Both the position numbers and the translations under genes were made by a program. A model generated the notes under the pieces. The model did not search any database. It was not told the DNA's origin and saw only the letters and a program-made list of their open reading frames with translations. From contig NC_088300.1 of NCBI RefSeq assembly GCF_032854445.1, positions 21,683,608 to 21,747,607 on the forward strand: a stretch of DNA of 64,000 nucleotides. The letters are read 5' to 3'. Shown piece after piece: positions 11,995-24,810 of the stretch; positions within the stretch are counted from its first letter, which is position 1, and each line of letters begins with the position of its first letter. The DNA is from Liolophura sinensis (taxonomy: Eukaryota; Mollusca; Polyplacophora; Chitonida; Chitonidae).

Positions 11995-12260
11995 GAAACC
12001 TCTCTTCCCCCCGTCCAATGTTGCTTTTTATATGTATATGTATATATAAAACCTGAACCCAATACATGCAGTACTTTTTGAGATACGATTTATTTATCTT
12101 AGCACTGATCCCAATGCACAAGAGGACAATCTCCTTGTGTTATTGTTTTTTGCATGCATGTATATGCAAAGACTGAGCTCAATACATGCAGGACTTTGAA
12201 ACATATCACTTCTGACATTTATCTTTTACATTGCTTTCACTGTTACAAAATACCGACACT
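11995..12260. repeat. Two tandem units of an interspersed repeat of about 120 bp, copy 1
   Basis: Each unit holds a 'gcaaaacctgagcycaatac' block, then atgcagkacttt, then gatatcacctctaacattta-like sequence and an 'acattgcttt' or 'cccaatgcacaagaggac' block. A related pair lies at 17640-17910. Non-coding, class unknown. Confidence 0.55.
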
Positions 12261-12783
12261 CAGGGTATAGCATTATCTATGCTTGTACTTTGGAGGGCTG
12301 ACCTAAAAAAAACTCAGCAATAAAAACAAAACTGTCTAATCTACAATTTACCAACAATGTACACTTATAACACAAATCTACATGTGTAAAACATGAGCCT
12401 AAAATGAAAAAATCATTGAAGAAGTACATGTACCTCATGGTCAATCCACAGAAGAATGTACACGTGTCTGTAAAACTTTATCTCTTGACAATGTCTATCA
12501 ATACATCCCTAATATCACAATGCGTCCTCCAGCTGCACACAAATAACTGACCAGTATTCTGCAGATATGCATGAAGCAGCTCAGCTCAACTCAATGTTAA
12601 TACTATCCACATCCAAGGACAAAAAAGAATTTTAAATAAATAATAATCATAATAATGAAAGAAAAAAAATTCTGTCGTGATACATGTATGTTCATCAGCA
12701 TTCCACCATTCCTGACCATTGCCACAAGGCTACAAGGGCTGGATTAATAGCTATCAGACTTTTTATGTCACAATTCCAAAATA

Positions 12784-13232
12784 CATACAGATATTGTAAC
12801 TGAGTGAACATCTACACATTGTAACTAAATCAACATCTACATATTGTAACTGAATCAACATCTACATATTGTAATTGAGTGAACATCTACACATTGTAGC
12901 TGAATGAACAGCTACACATTGTAACTGAACCAACATCTACACACTGTAACTGAACCAACATCTACACATTGTAACTGAACCAACATCTACACATTGTAAC
13001 TGAATCAACATCTACACATTGTAACTGAATGAACATCTACACATTGTAACTGAATGAACATCTACACATTGTAACTGAATGAACATCTACAGATTGTAAC
13101 TGAATGAACATCTACACATTGTAACTGAATGAACAGCTACACATTGTAAGTGAATGAACAGCTACAGATTGTAACTGAATGAACATCTACACACTGTAAG
13201 TGAATGAACATCTACATATTGTAACTGAATCA
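12784..13232. repeat. 25-bp minisatellite, about 18 copies
   Basis: Unit attgtaactgaatgaacatc plus tacac (25 bp). Copies vary mainly at gaa(t/c)(g/c)aac and tctac versus gctac. A sharp, regular array inside HIF intron 1 with no open frame. Confidence 0.93.
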
Positions 13233-16077
13233 ATAGTGCACTTAGTAGATTTTATAAATAAAAATAAAATAAGTCCTTCACACTTAATAACCAATTGTAC
13301 TATCTACATGTAACTGCAACCTTACTGCATGCACATGAAAACAGTACCATTTTAGCTGGTCACCATGGATATTAAGACTTTGTATATATACATTCATCAG
13401 AAAGCGATGGATGGTAAGAATACATGTAACTGTTACCTACTTGTATGGCATAATCCCTGGCTAAGGTGGTCCACTGTTGAGTGTGTCAATGGTGCTCACC
13501 ACACCTAGGTTATTCTGTGAGAGCAATCAGGAATAACTAAATATATAGCACACAAATACAACTGCTGCACTTGAACTGTCCACTGCTATATCACACAGTT
13601 ACAAAAACAAACCATTGGTCAGCAGAACGTGTATGAAAAATTCCCTGACTTTGTCACCATAGAAACGGCTCGCTACATAAGCACTGCTGGCTGAAGTGAC
13701 ATCTGCCTTTAAGACACCAACACAGAACTTTGCGGTCAAACACATAACACCAGATCTTCAGAGATGAGGCTGATGGGCCAAGGTGATAACTTATTGCTAG
13801 CTGTTATACCAAACAATCAGTTCACGAGGGGGACACCACAAAAATGGCTGATGTATAGGTACTAAACTCCAACTGGTTTTAGATAGCCGCCAATCCAAAC
13901 CCATTTGAATTATACTGATCTCAATACACCTGATAACTTAACACTCAGACAGGCCCCTAAACCACACCTACGATCTCCCAAGCGATTTCTGCCCAAGTCA
14001 GCCATTCGTGAGGTTCCACTAGCATACACACATGTATATACACCACCAACCAATCCGTGCCATACCTCGTCACGTGCTGGTAACGGGACACTTACCAGGT
14101 CAACAGCGTGTTGAAAATTGTCACGCTTTGTGGAGCTTCATTATTTCATATAAAACTGGTAATCGTTAAATCTACTCTTACGTTAACCAGACAAGAGATA
14201 TTCTAGAAGCACCATCAATTAAAAACATGATATTCTTTGTCACCACTTTTTGTAGTCAATCTTCTCTCTCCCAATCATGTGTTTGCTTAAGAAACTTTTA
14301 TGAGTTCTTTTAAGCTCAGGTAAGGTTTGTGTTTTCAATGTCTGAATGAAGTCACATAAAAACTGTATAAAAAATAAAAAATTTAGTTTTTCTCTCATCA
14401 CACAGAATACAAATGAAATAAAGTGACAAAAAGCGCCGACATCTTCTTGCTTACAAATGGCTACTGTATTAACAATGCATGAGGAAATAAATTGTGTACA
14501 TGTACGATCTAACCAAGTGATAGCTTAACAAGTTATGCAGCAATCGTCTTTGATGTGACTGGTAATGCACAGCGCTTATCCTGTCTTGCAAACTGACAGA
14601 TTTGTCATATCTAAACTGGCATATACAGGTTATTTAGGCTTTCAGGTGTTTTCTTTGAACACAATATATATCTGTGAGAAAAAAACTTTTGCAAGACAGA
14701 ATACACTGAGTTAGAGCCTTTATACAACATGCAAAGTCAAAAGTTCAAAGCAAACTAATAATTCAGGTGCAAAAGTTCCGGTTTAGAAAGAGACATCAGT
14801 TTTCACCTGAAATCTGAAGCAAATGTGGTTTTAGAGCTAACATATCTAATTTCATATCACATAGTCACTGTACATGAAGGATATCCTGAATACCTGGAAA
14901 GTCTTAAGTACACGGCATGCAGGTACACCTGAATTCACATCTACAGCTCCCCCAACAGTAACAACCAATCACATCAATACTGTAGAGTTACACAGTTTCT
15001 ATGCCCATCAATTTACCTTTCAGCACACACCTTGTAGAAAACGACTACTTCCGATTTACACAAGAAAGTGTAAGTAGGATACAAGCACTAAACCGATTAT
15101 GAGGGCATTACCCTTGTTTCTTAAGTGGTGGTTTACCTATAGACAGACAATTGGGTACTAAACTACATATATAACAACATGTCACACATCTTGTGAACAT
15201 AATGACCTACTTCTGAAAGCTTGACCTGATTTTTACGACGGTATAAACATGGTGCATACCTGAGTATTGTTGTCTTCTGTCATGTTGCATCTGGTGAATG
15301 CGAAAATCTATACGTGTTAAGCAAATCATGTTTTTGGTATTTAAGAATAGCTAAAATTTATTGCCTTTGGAATGAAAATGCTGTGGATGCTGTTGGAGAT
15401 GCGGTGCCATTTCTAGCAGAAATTATGCAACATTATAAACATAACAAGTTTAGTGTTCTAATCAAATGATGTTGTTGTTAGCTGTTCTAATCAACTGACA
15501 TGGTTTTCTTCTGTGGTTGCATGTGGTTGTCGCGTCTAACAGAAATTTTCAGCTTGAGTGTTCTAATCAACAGGCACTGTGGTTTTGTACCTGAGATTAA
15601 GTCTAATTTGTACCAGAGACATAGCAAAGTATAAAGTGGCAAATACAGTGAATTACGAGTGCCTAAACATGCCATTTCTTGAACTATACAGAATAATGCA
15701 CTTGGGTGTTTACAAAAAATATCTGCCCATCCTCATATCTTTTCTTGTAGTTATGGGCATATCGTGGTCCAAAATTTGTAAAATTTGAGGGAAATGAAAA
15801 AATTAAAGTCATGTATATCAAAATCTAATCAGGTTAACAGTGTTACAAATGTGTATTCAAATACCAATGTTGTAAGTGACTTAATTTTGCAGGATTCATG
15901 TTTTTTGCAGTCAACCCAAGAAAAAACAATAAGTTACACATATAAGTTCTGTAAAACTGTATTACATTGGTAAAAATGAAAAAAAAAAAATGTTCTTCAA
16001 AATTATTCATATGAAGAGTGAAGAAGGAAATGTGTACAACCAAGACTGTAATGGGTCATCACCATTTACACCTGTCA

Positions 16078-16505
16078 CCGCGTCCAGGCATGTGGGTGTT
16101 CATGTCTGGCATGTAGCTGTGTCCAGGGATGTGGGTGTTCATGTCTGGCATGTAGCTGTGTCCAGGGATGTGGGTGTTCATGTCTGGCATGTAGCCACGT
16201 CCAGGCATGTGGGTGTTCAAGTCTGGCATGTAGCCTTGTCCAGGCATGTGGGTGTTCATGTCTGGCATGTAGCTGTGTCCAGGCATGTGGGTGTTCATGT
16301 CTGGCATGTAGCTGAGTCCAGGCACGTGGGTGTTCAAGTCTGGCATGTGGCTGTGTCCAGGCATGTGGGTGTTCATGTCTGGCATGTAGCTGTGTCCAGG
16401 CATGTGGGTGTTCATGTCTGGCATGTAGCTGTGTCCAGGCAAGTGGGTGTTCAAGTCTGGCATGTAGCTGTGTCCAGGCATGTGGGTGTTCATGTCTGGC
16501 ATAAT
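16078..16505. repeat. 39-bp minisatellite, 11 copies, open in several frames
   Basis: Unit gtccaggcatgtgggtgttc plus atgtctggcatgtagct and one more dinucleotide (39 bp, 13 codons). Because 39 is divisible by 3, stop-free frames run through the array on both strands (a 13-residue SRHVGVHVWHVAV repeat on plus; PDMNTHMPGHSYM on minus). Units 4, 7 and 10 carry cAa rather than cAt in 'gttcaagtctgg', giving a three-unit (117-bp) higher-order pattern. No splice or initiation evidence for expression, so I treat it as non-coding. Confidence 0.88.
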
Positions 16506-17639
16506 CTTTTTGGCATGACATCTCAAACAATATCTTAAAATAGACTTTCCTCACAAAAGACTTGCCTGAAATTACTCCAGCTGGTGCTACATGTAATCGC
16601 CTGGACTTGTGCAGCAAGCTAGCAAATTTCTATTTACTTTATCAAAATAATTTCAAAACATGACTAGCTGCTATCGTTCCATTTTACTCTTATTCACAGG
16701 TTTATTAACAGGAAGACGTTGTCTCTTAGATGACAGTCGCTACATTTGTTTAGTTCCCTTTCAATAAATATAGCAGAGGATATTTTTATGCAAAGCAACC
16801 TTCAAGTTTCTGTCTTCAAGATGGCTTGGCAAGGTAAATTATTCAAAAAGGGCTCTGTTGCTTTGCGAGGACGAGAAATAAACCTTTGAAACCAATGAAG
16901 ACCAAATAAAAGACTGTAGCTGTATAATGTCTTTATGGTAGACACATTTTAGCCGTTACATGTACAAGTATATTCACATGTAATATCTTTGGAAACTTTC
17001 ATTAGTTTCAATTCTATGGACTTTCCCAACAGATACATCTTGAAATCCAAATGGATTCCAACAAAGTCGAACAAGATTCTAACCCTGTTCAGAGCATGAG
17101 CATGACACAGTAGTTATCACAGACTAGAGTGTGGGAACAGTTGGCTGCAGTAAGTGGAAAGGTGTAGTTGTCTATTAGCAGCCGCAAACCTGGTCCATTC
17201 TAACATCATTATCAGCTTGAGGATACACTAATTCAGATACCCACGAACAGGGAAACTTTTTTTCTACATGCCACGCCACAAACAGTATATTCTTTCCTTT
17301 TGTTCCAACTACACTCTGGAGAGTGCAACAACAATTTCATGGCCTTACCAGGTGCAAAAGATCCATAATAGAAGGCAGCTATCACATGCACGTACTTACA
17401 TGTACCTGCAATCTACTCATTTTGTACACGTACTTCATTTAATTATCTAAAAGGCATCTTTCAACATTTCCAGGGTAGCTGGTCTTCTACTCAAAAGATA
17501 GTACCCTAAAATGACCATTTATTTTGTCCATGACTAACTTGCCCATGTTTCATGATTCTGAGAGATCTGATAATTTTAGAAAAGTTTTTGAGGATTGCTT
17601 GAAACATGGGATGCTTCAGCCATTGTTTTTTTGGGGGGG

Positions 17640-17910
17640 TTTTTTGGTGCTTTACATGTATACAATACCTGTGCTAAATAAATGCAGCACTTTCTGAGAT
17701 GTCACCCCTAAAATTTACCTTAAAACAATTAACATTGATTGCATTACACAAGGGGATAAGTTCTTTTGTAATTTACGCTACTTAATTTGATAAACCGCAT
17801 CAACAATGAAACATGCCTCTTATGTGTGCAATACCTGGCTCAATACAAGCAGCGTTACTTTTTAAGACAGCACCCTTAACATTCTCCTTAGCATTGCTTT
17901 GTTCCTGTAC
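17640..17910. repeat. Two tandem units of an interspersed repeat of about 120 bp, copy 2
   Basis: Same blocks as 11995-12260: 'caatacctgtgctaaataaatgcagcacttt', 'gagatgtcacccctaaaattt', 'gcattacacaaggggataa', then a second unit with 'caatacctggctcaatacaa' and 'agcattgctttgt'. More diverged than copy 1. Confidence 0.55.
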
Positions 17911-18841
17911 ACAGATGCTGAAGTGTGGGGTATGACAGCAGACGAAGGACAGATTACTATCTTTGAAACTGGTTATGGAACCTGCCTGTATCTGATGATG
18001 TATTGGATAAGCTAATGCCCATATCCACCAATGAAATGTCCTCACATCATTTTTTTTCCTGGATGTCAATGACATCAAGACAAAATAGACTTGAGTTTTT
18101 TTTTCTTTTCACTGTATTACCGAAAAACAGTGGCAACCATAGAATCTACATTTATATCCTCTTTAATAGCAGGAAGTTCACAACCAGTACTGTAATTATG
18201 TTTTATTTATTTACTTATTTGTATCCTCAACACTTCAATTCAATACATGCATCACTAGTACATGTAGCTACAGCTGTGTTGTACTATTAACTGAATACAT
18301 TTACACGTGCTGATATACTGAAGAGGATATACTAGATATTTTTGTCCAAAAAATCTCTGTGTTAAGCAAATAAAACTTTCTGTAATTACCAAGAATAGCT
18401 CAGCTTATTGTCTTTCAAATGTGCTGTTCAAATGATTCTAATGTTTGAGAAAGTTCAGATACAGATTCTAAAGTTTGAGAATGCCACCAGCTTTGTAGAT
18501 TTTAGGTATTTTATTACCAATTTTGAATGGCAACATGTGCACAAACAATGCTAACATTTTGTGAAAGGTAATTATTTGTGTTATCATAAAACAACAGCAA
18601 AAATCCAGCTGTATTTATGCTGATCGATTTTTTGCCAAGAATCTTCAAGATTTACATGTAACGTCAGGAGCCGACGATCTACCATAATTTTGGGATCTCC
18701 AGTAAAGCAGGATTCATAAAATTTCCTGGGAGGCAACACAAAAAATATGAGGTTATTTGGCTCTGAACATGTACACTGATTCCTTTACGCATGATCACAT
18801 GCAATAAATTAAAAAACAGTTGCAATTATAGGCATGTATGG

Positions 18842-18959
18842 CTGGAGCCCATTTTACAAAGCTGGATTTCACAACACTTAAGTCAAGCGCTCTTAACAAT
18901 ATTCTGTCATGAAGTTACACAGGGCACAATTTGCAACTGCTTCATAAAACAGGCTCCAG
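18842..18959. mobile_element. Short inverted-repeat element (118 bp)
   Basis: The left end ctggagcccattttacaaag matches the reverse complement of the right end (cttcataaaacaggctccag) at about 16 of 20 positions. Non-coding, MITE-sized. A possible relative half-copy lies near 46500-46560, with a similar 'gttcaacaaaacag' and 'cttaagtgcaacc'. Confidence 0.6.
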
Positions 18960-19857
18960 AGGTTTATAAATAAAAGCATTTCAGGAGCCAAATGCTCCTA
19001 AATTACTGTCTTGGCTCCTAGAAAATTTGACTGCATACATGTATATCTCAAGAGTGTCAAACGGGGCATGGAATAGATCATTGGCTCTTGAATTAAAACC
19101 GAATAAAACCAAAGGTGGTTGGGACAATGACCCAGATGCATCTCACACAGGGTGGATCATCATTAATAGTACATGAAGGGAATATGGGGCCTTGTTAACA
19201 ATAAGCGGAGCGGGAGTGGAGCTGCAGATCATGCTTCTGAGACCTTGTGCATTTGTTAAAGATCACTTGTCTTCCACCAGTATGGTGTGCATATACCAGT
19301 TTGTATGTCAATTGGTAAAATCTGTCAGTAACTTGCCAAAGTTCTGTGGTTTTCTCCACTCATAATAATGACCACCATCGTTTAAGTGAAAATTCTTCAG
19401 TATACATTATGCAACAATGAAATAAATAAATAACTAAATTAATAATTCAGTCATATATGATTTTAAGATCAAAGGCATGCACCGATTATAAATAACCACT
19501 TTCAGTTCAGAAAAAAATATACCCTTAACATGTATATAGTCCCTTCACACGGAAACTAGCTTCCGATCAAACTCAATAAGCATGGATTTGATGTTGTTTT
19601 TAACGCCTGTTGCCATAGTGAAGAATGCTTGACTTTATTACATGTACATTACATCTGACTATAAATGCATCAAGGTTATGGGTCACATGGAGAAAGCTGT
19701 GCCTATCACTTCATTTACAACAGAAGCTATAAAATGACAAACCTAATTCCTGACTTTAGACCACAGCAGATCTCTAGGTCAGATTCAAATTTCTGACCTA
19801 GTGTGGTCTGTACTCAAGGTCACATCCATGCACAGGCAAAACCAAAAAAAATTGCAA

Positions 19858-19966
19858 AATTTATTTGTTTGATTGGTGTTTTACGCCGTACTCAAGAATA
19901 TTTCACTTATACCACTGCGCCCAGCATTATGCTGGGAGGAAACTGGGCAGAGCCCAGGTGGAAAAA
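19858..19966 (-). mobile_element. SINE family 1, 3' part
   Basis: Minus-oriented copy. The forward strand shows the tail atttatttgtttgattggtg then ttttacgccgtactcaagaa, followed by catta..gctgggaggaaac. Truncated before the tRNA-like head. Confidence 0.85.
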
Positions 19967-22900
19967 GGCCTAAAAAGCCAAAATTAAGAAGATTTTGTAA
20001 TTTAATATATATAGGTGTTTATTTTTATAACATTACTGTTGAAAATGTGTAATTTAATATTACTTCTCACATGTATTCTCAATCAATATCCTTGTTTAAC
20101 ATTAAGATGCATATTGAGGCTAATGTTAGATTTAGTTACACAATTCCTCAGCTTGACCAAATTAGAAACTCAAAAGAAGTTAAAAAGCTGTATTTGACAC
20201 TGGTACTGAAGCAATCTACATCACCTGGACAGCCAAGGTTACATACAATTGGAAAGACACGTTCAGACTGCTTTTCCTCTTTTTATCTTTACATGCACGG
20301 AAGCCCTTATCACAGCTCTTTGGTGACAAAACCAGGTGTAAAAGAGGGCAATCTCAAAAGCTCTTCAACGGCCATTAACACATGCTATTAAAACTTCAAA
20401 CAATGGTCTATTGTCTACATTTCTGTAGACTACATGTGCATGATACATTTCCTTTGTTAAATTATACATATTCTAACATGCCTTCTCTGTAATCACGATG
20501 CGTCATTTTCAAACTTTAATTATATGATACTGTTCACACTAAGGAGCTTTTTTTATGTTCAGCCCACTTCACAATAAGGCCTCTATATGGTTAAATAAGA
20601 ATGTTAGAATTCGGATCAGATCAGTCTAACAATTTACCAAAGTGGCAACTTCTACAAATTAATGTTGATAAGATCAAGAATAAACCATTTATACATAATG
20701 ACGTATGTATATTTCACAAGATTCCCAACATGGTAACTTGTACACACATTAAAGGTAGATTGTACGGTAGACAGGCCTATCTCATTCTGTACAAGGCCAC
20801 TTATACAGATACAAGATTAAAGAACAATCAATAATATATGTATATTACACAAGATTTTGAACATGGCACCTTGTAACACCAAAGGTACACTGGACATATG
20901 AAAAGTCTGTACACATTCATGAACATGCATGCAAAATATTTCTAACATGACAACTTGTTCACATATTATTACCACATTCTGCTAACAAACAGCTTGCCAT
21001 ATTCCACATTAGCTCTGAGTTAAGCGCTAATGTGGAATGATAACCTGAAACACTGCATTTTATATTTCTAGAATATTTACATATATTTGCAAGGTATTTC
21101 CTGATACATACGCGTGCATGTATGTATCCATCAGTGATCAGTGGTTGTACAGCTACCCAGTTATACTTTGGCTGTAATTTACTGAATCAGTTTTCTCTGA
21201 TTTGTTTATATTATAAATGGTAGGTTGTACATACAAGATTCTGCACAAGGCAACTTTTACACATTAATGTATATATGACGCAAATGTATATCTTATACTG
21301 TACGCATGTACAAAGGCGCTCTCAAAAGAAAATAGGGGCCTTAAAATGATAGTTTTCATGCCAATATTTAAGTTTTCGTGATAAGAAATTAATCAGACAA
21401 ACAAAAGTGGTCCTAATACAGTACACGATCATGCTGCGATCACACAGATGTACACGTGCAATGACAAATGTGCCAGTACATGTACACATTCCCTTCATGA
21501 TGCTGTTTGTGCTCTTGGTACATGTAGTGTATATGTATATGTACTGATGTGCAACACACAATGTGCTACACTGTCGCCATTGTGTCTATAGGTTCAAGGG
21601 GAACAAATGTTTTCATACCACCCCTTCAGTGATGCATGTCATAAGCCCCCTGTAGGAATATCAGTCCTTGGTATCACAAACCCATTTCCCTTAGTTGTGA
21701 ACTGCCAATCTTGGAATGCCTTGGGGAATATACACTTTGTGGCTAAATATGTACTATTCAGACTGAAAGGCTTTACCTGTTTTAATATTAACCATACACG
21801 TATAAGCTTTGGCAATATTATGTACATATATATATACACACACAAGTAGATGTAAAGACAACTTTGTTACAAAATCAGCGTAGGTGTACATAACAGCAAT
21901 AATGTCCAATGCATGAACAAAACATAAATTTAACGCTGTTGCAGATAAACAGATAAAGGACAAAAATCATTACCCTGAGGCAGAACTTTTAACTTTTTCC
22001 CGTTTGTTTGCTCAGTGTTAGACTTTTGTTGATAAGAATCCTTGGGAAATTAAGCAGCACAAGCATTCTTCACCTGAGCATCCATGTATGCACATTAAAA
22101 ATTACAGATCATACAACAGAATGAGCACAGGCATTTATACAAGCATGTTGGAAAAACCCCAAAACATGTAGGTTAAAGCAGTGACTAACTGTACTTGTAA
22201 CAACATTTATTAACCGGGATTCCATATAATTAGGTGACTCGAAACAACAGGAGCTCACTGTAACAGTAATGAACATTTCCGGGAGAGACTTGAACCAAAC
22301 AAACAAATCAAATGTTCCACTCCCGCTCCGCGACTGTCACATTATCCTCTCACTATTTTTTTGCAGGTGTACAAACAAGCACTCAAGGACAACATGGCTG
22401 GGCTAATTTATGATTGGCCAAATTTGCACATCTCCAGCCAATGCGATGTGAATATTAATGCATCTGATGAAGCTATCAAAGCTTTGTGATATAAACTTAC
22501 TTCCTCTCTTTTTTTTTGTACGAGAAATTTTATCATGTTTAATGATCTTGATGAAAAGAGATGGTAATCTTAACAAAGACTTCCTACAACCTGACAATCT
22601 GGAGTACACAAATAAAAAAATATAAAAAAAAAGAACGACACTAAACTTTGTCCTTCAGCCTGGATGCCTATCAATTCATATTCAAGCAGCATTCTATATT
22701 TTTGACTGATATGTAATCTGTTCATGCGTGCTTACTTTGTCCAAACTCACCAATGGTTGCTAAATTCCAATGGCATGCCACAGCCCTAACATGACGTGTG
22801 GAGCCAGACGATATTTGCCTCTGAAGTGCCCTGCAAACCTCAATGAACTGATCTACCTGCTTATGCACTTACAACCAACAATATTATGTTATTATTACTG

Positions 22901-24631
22901 GTTAAGTAAATTAATAAGAAATGCCCAATATGAAATCACACTGGACACTTGCCACATCAGGGCGTGAAGTCATGAGCCGAATGATTGACTAATAGACATC
23001 TATGTTCAAACTCTCTGCCACATCATCACTTCACAATTGCTTTCACCGAGAATGGAATAAAAAAAAAAGTAATGTTGCTAGGAAAAGTGGACATGTGAAA
23101 TCAGGATCAAATCATTTTACAAAGTGAATATAGAATTCAGAAACATTTCTCCACACAAGTGATCAATGTTCATGGTATTTTAAACACAATTTTAACCTCT
23201 GATCAGAACGAATAATACCATGAGGGTGAAATTTTAAAACTATAAAAAATTCTTCATTAACAGGTTGAAATATGGAAGGAAACATTATTTGAGAAGGTTT
23301 ATTTGACAACTTTGGGCCATATGCTATAATCATCATACATGATCCCACTAAAAGGGTTACATGTTCTGCCATGTGCTCTACAGCAGCAGCAACAACAACA
23401 ACATTCCTGGCTGACAGATTTGGCTTGGATCACATCCAAGAGTAATTCTAGGGCTGACGCTAACCAAAACAAACCCTGTTTTACGTCAGACGCCTATAAT
23501 AACCCCGCCTTGACTACACGTAACCATGTAGTCTGACACCACTGCAGGTCTGTACACTGCTAGAGGAATCTAGAATGAATGTCACAGTGGTTTTGGGTTA
23601 GTAGCACAAGGCAAACCCCCTTTGGCCACATACCTTTACCTGAAACAACACATGTTGATATAAATATGCAATAAGCCTGCTTTGAGGTCAGTTTACACAC
23701 GTAACGCTGGCTCGTAGTAAACTCACCAGTGATCTCCGTAATGTACTTGTAGCTGTAATAACTGCTCCTAATTCATCTGACAATGATTTATAAGTGCCTT
23801 GTATCGGAGTGGTTAATGAAATCAGCAGATTTTTGTAGATATCACTGACTGAAATATATGCACAAAAAATACCTGTATATATATGTATAAATTAGGAATG
23901 TATTACCGTGTACAGGTAAGCTACTTACAATTTATTTCCTCTCATAGTTAATCATAATTAGTAATAAACTGGATTTTAAATCATTTCTATACACATATTG
24001 CATGCAATATTAACATGTGCGCACTACCTTACTTGGTTCCTACACTTTTTTCTTGGCCCTACATCAATGATCAATAGAAGTAATTACAATTAGCCAAAGG
24101 GCTCACAGGGTGGCTGCACAAAGATTAAGAAGACATACCAAGGTAATATATATATATAATGCAATTCAATTACTTTCCTGCAAATTTCATTAAACAGTAT
24201 AGTACTGGTTGCATGTCAGTAAATTTCGGTCTTCCAGTGCACACATACAAATTTCAGTCAAAGTATTCATGAATCTTTTAAGTGTTAAAATGAAGAACAT
24301 TTAGAACACAAATTTAAAAACTTAACATTTTCACATCATAAACAGCAACCTTTTTCTTTACCAGATGAACATACATGTATCTTCATAACTACAGTGCAGA
24401 ACTTTGCCTTTATATCAAATGATATTGCTTATACCAGTGACCTATACACTTTATGAAATAATTACCTCTTAACTGAAAAACTTAAAGAATGAATCAATAC
24501 TGAGCTTTTTTCTTATACATTATTAATATACAGGGTGGAACAATTCTGGACCCATTGGCAATTTACTATATAACAATTTACAGTTTACAATAAGTGTTCA
24601 AGCTGACTTCCACCTTCCTGCAAACACTTTC

Positions 24632-24810
24632 TTACTCGGGAGACACACGATCTTTGCACATTTCAAAGCACAGAGTTATTATAGTTCGAAGACAAGCAAT
24701 AATTTCTTTCCATCTATTGTATGTGACAGGCTGTTTTTTCTGCCTCTGTTCAAAAGTTTCTTCCCTTATACACTGCTGATACATTTCTCTAGGGAAAACA
24801 AGTATAAAAC
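24632..24810 (-). other. Unassigned exon-like frame
   Basis: The minus strand shows TTTTCCCTAG|AGAAATG followed by 51 residues of normal-looking composition (MYQQCIREETFEQRQKKQPV, then TYNRWKEIIACLRTI and CFEMCKDRVSPE) and a stop. I do not recognise the family. It could be a terminal exon of a nested gene, a transposon remnant (forward cagggtggaacaattctgga just downstream resembles a transposon end) or chance. Confidence 0.2.

Noticed and set aside
14050-14110. Minus-strand donor-like GTAAGT near an E-box CACGTG as an alternative HIF exon
   Set aside because: Upstream ATG frames stop within a few codons, and a lone E-box is expected by chance in 43 kb.
15990-16617. Long ORFs of 155-182 codons on both strands
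   Set aside because: They are a consequence of a 39-bp (13-codon) tandem repeat staying open. There is no start context, splice or homology evidence.
20071-20391. 106-codon plus-strand ORF
   Set aside because: No recognisable domain, AT-rich composition, no splice or repeat-independent support.
23379-23403. CAG/CAA run as a polyglutamine coding exon
   Set aside because: A short trinucleotide tract in intronic sequence without flanking exon signals.
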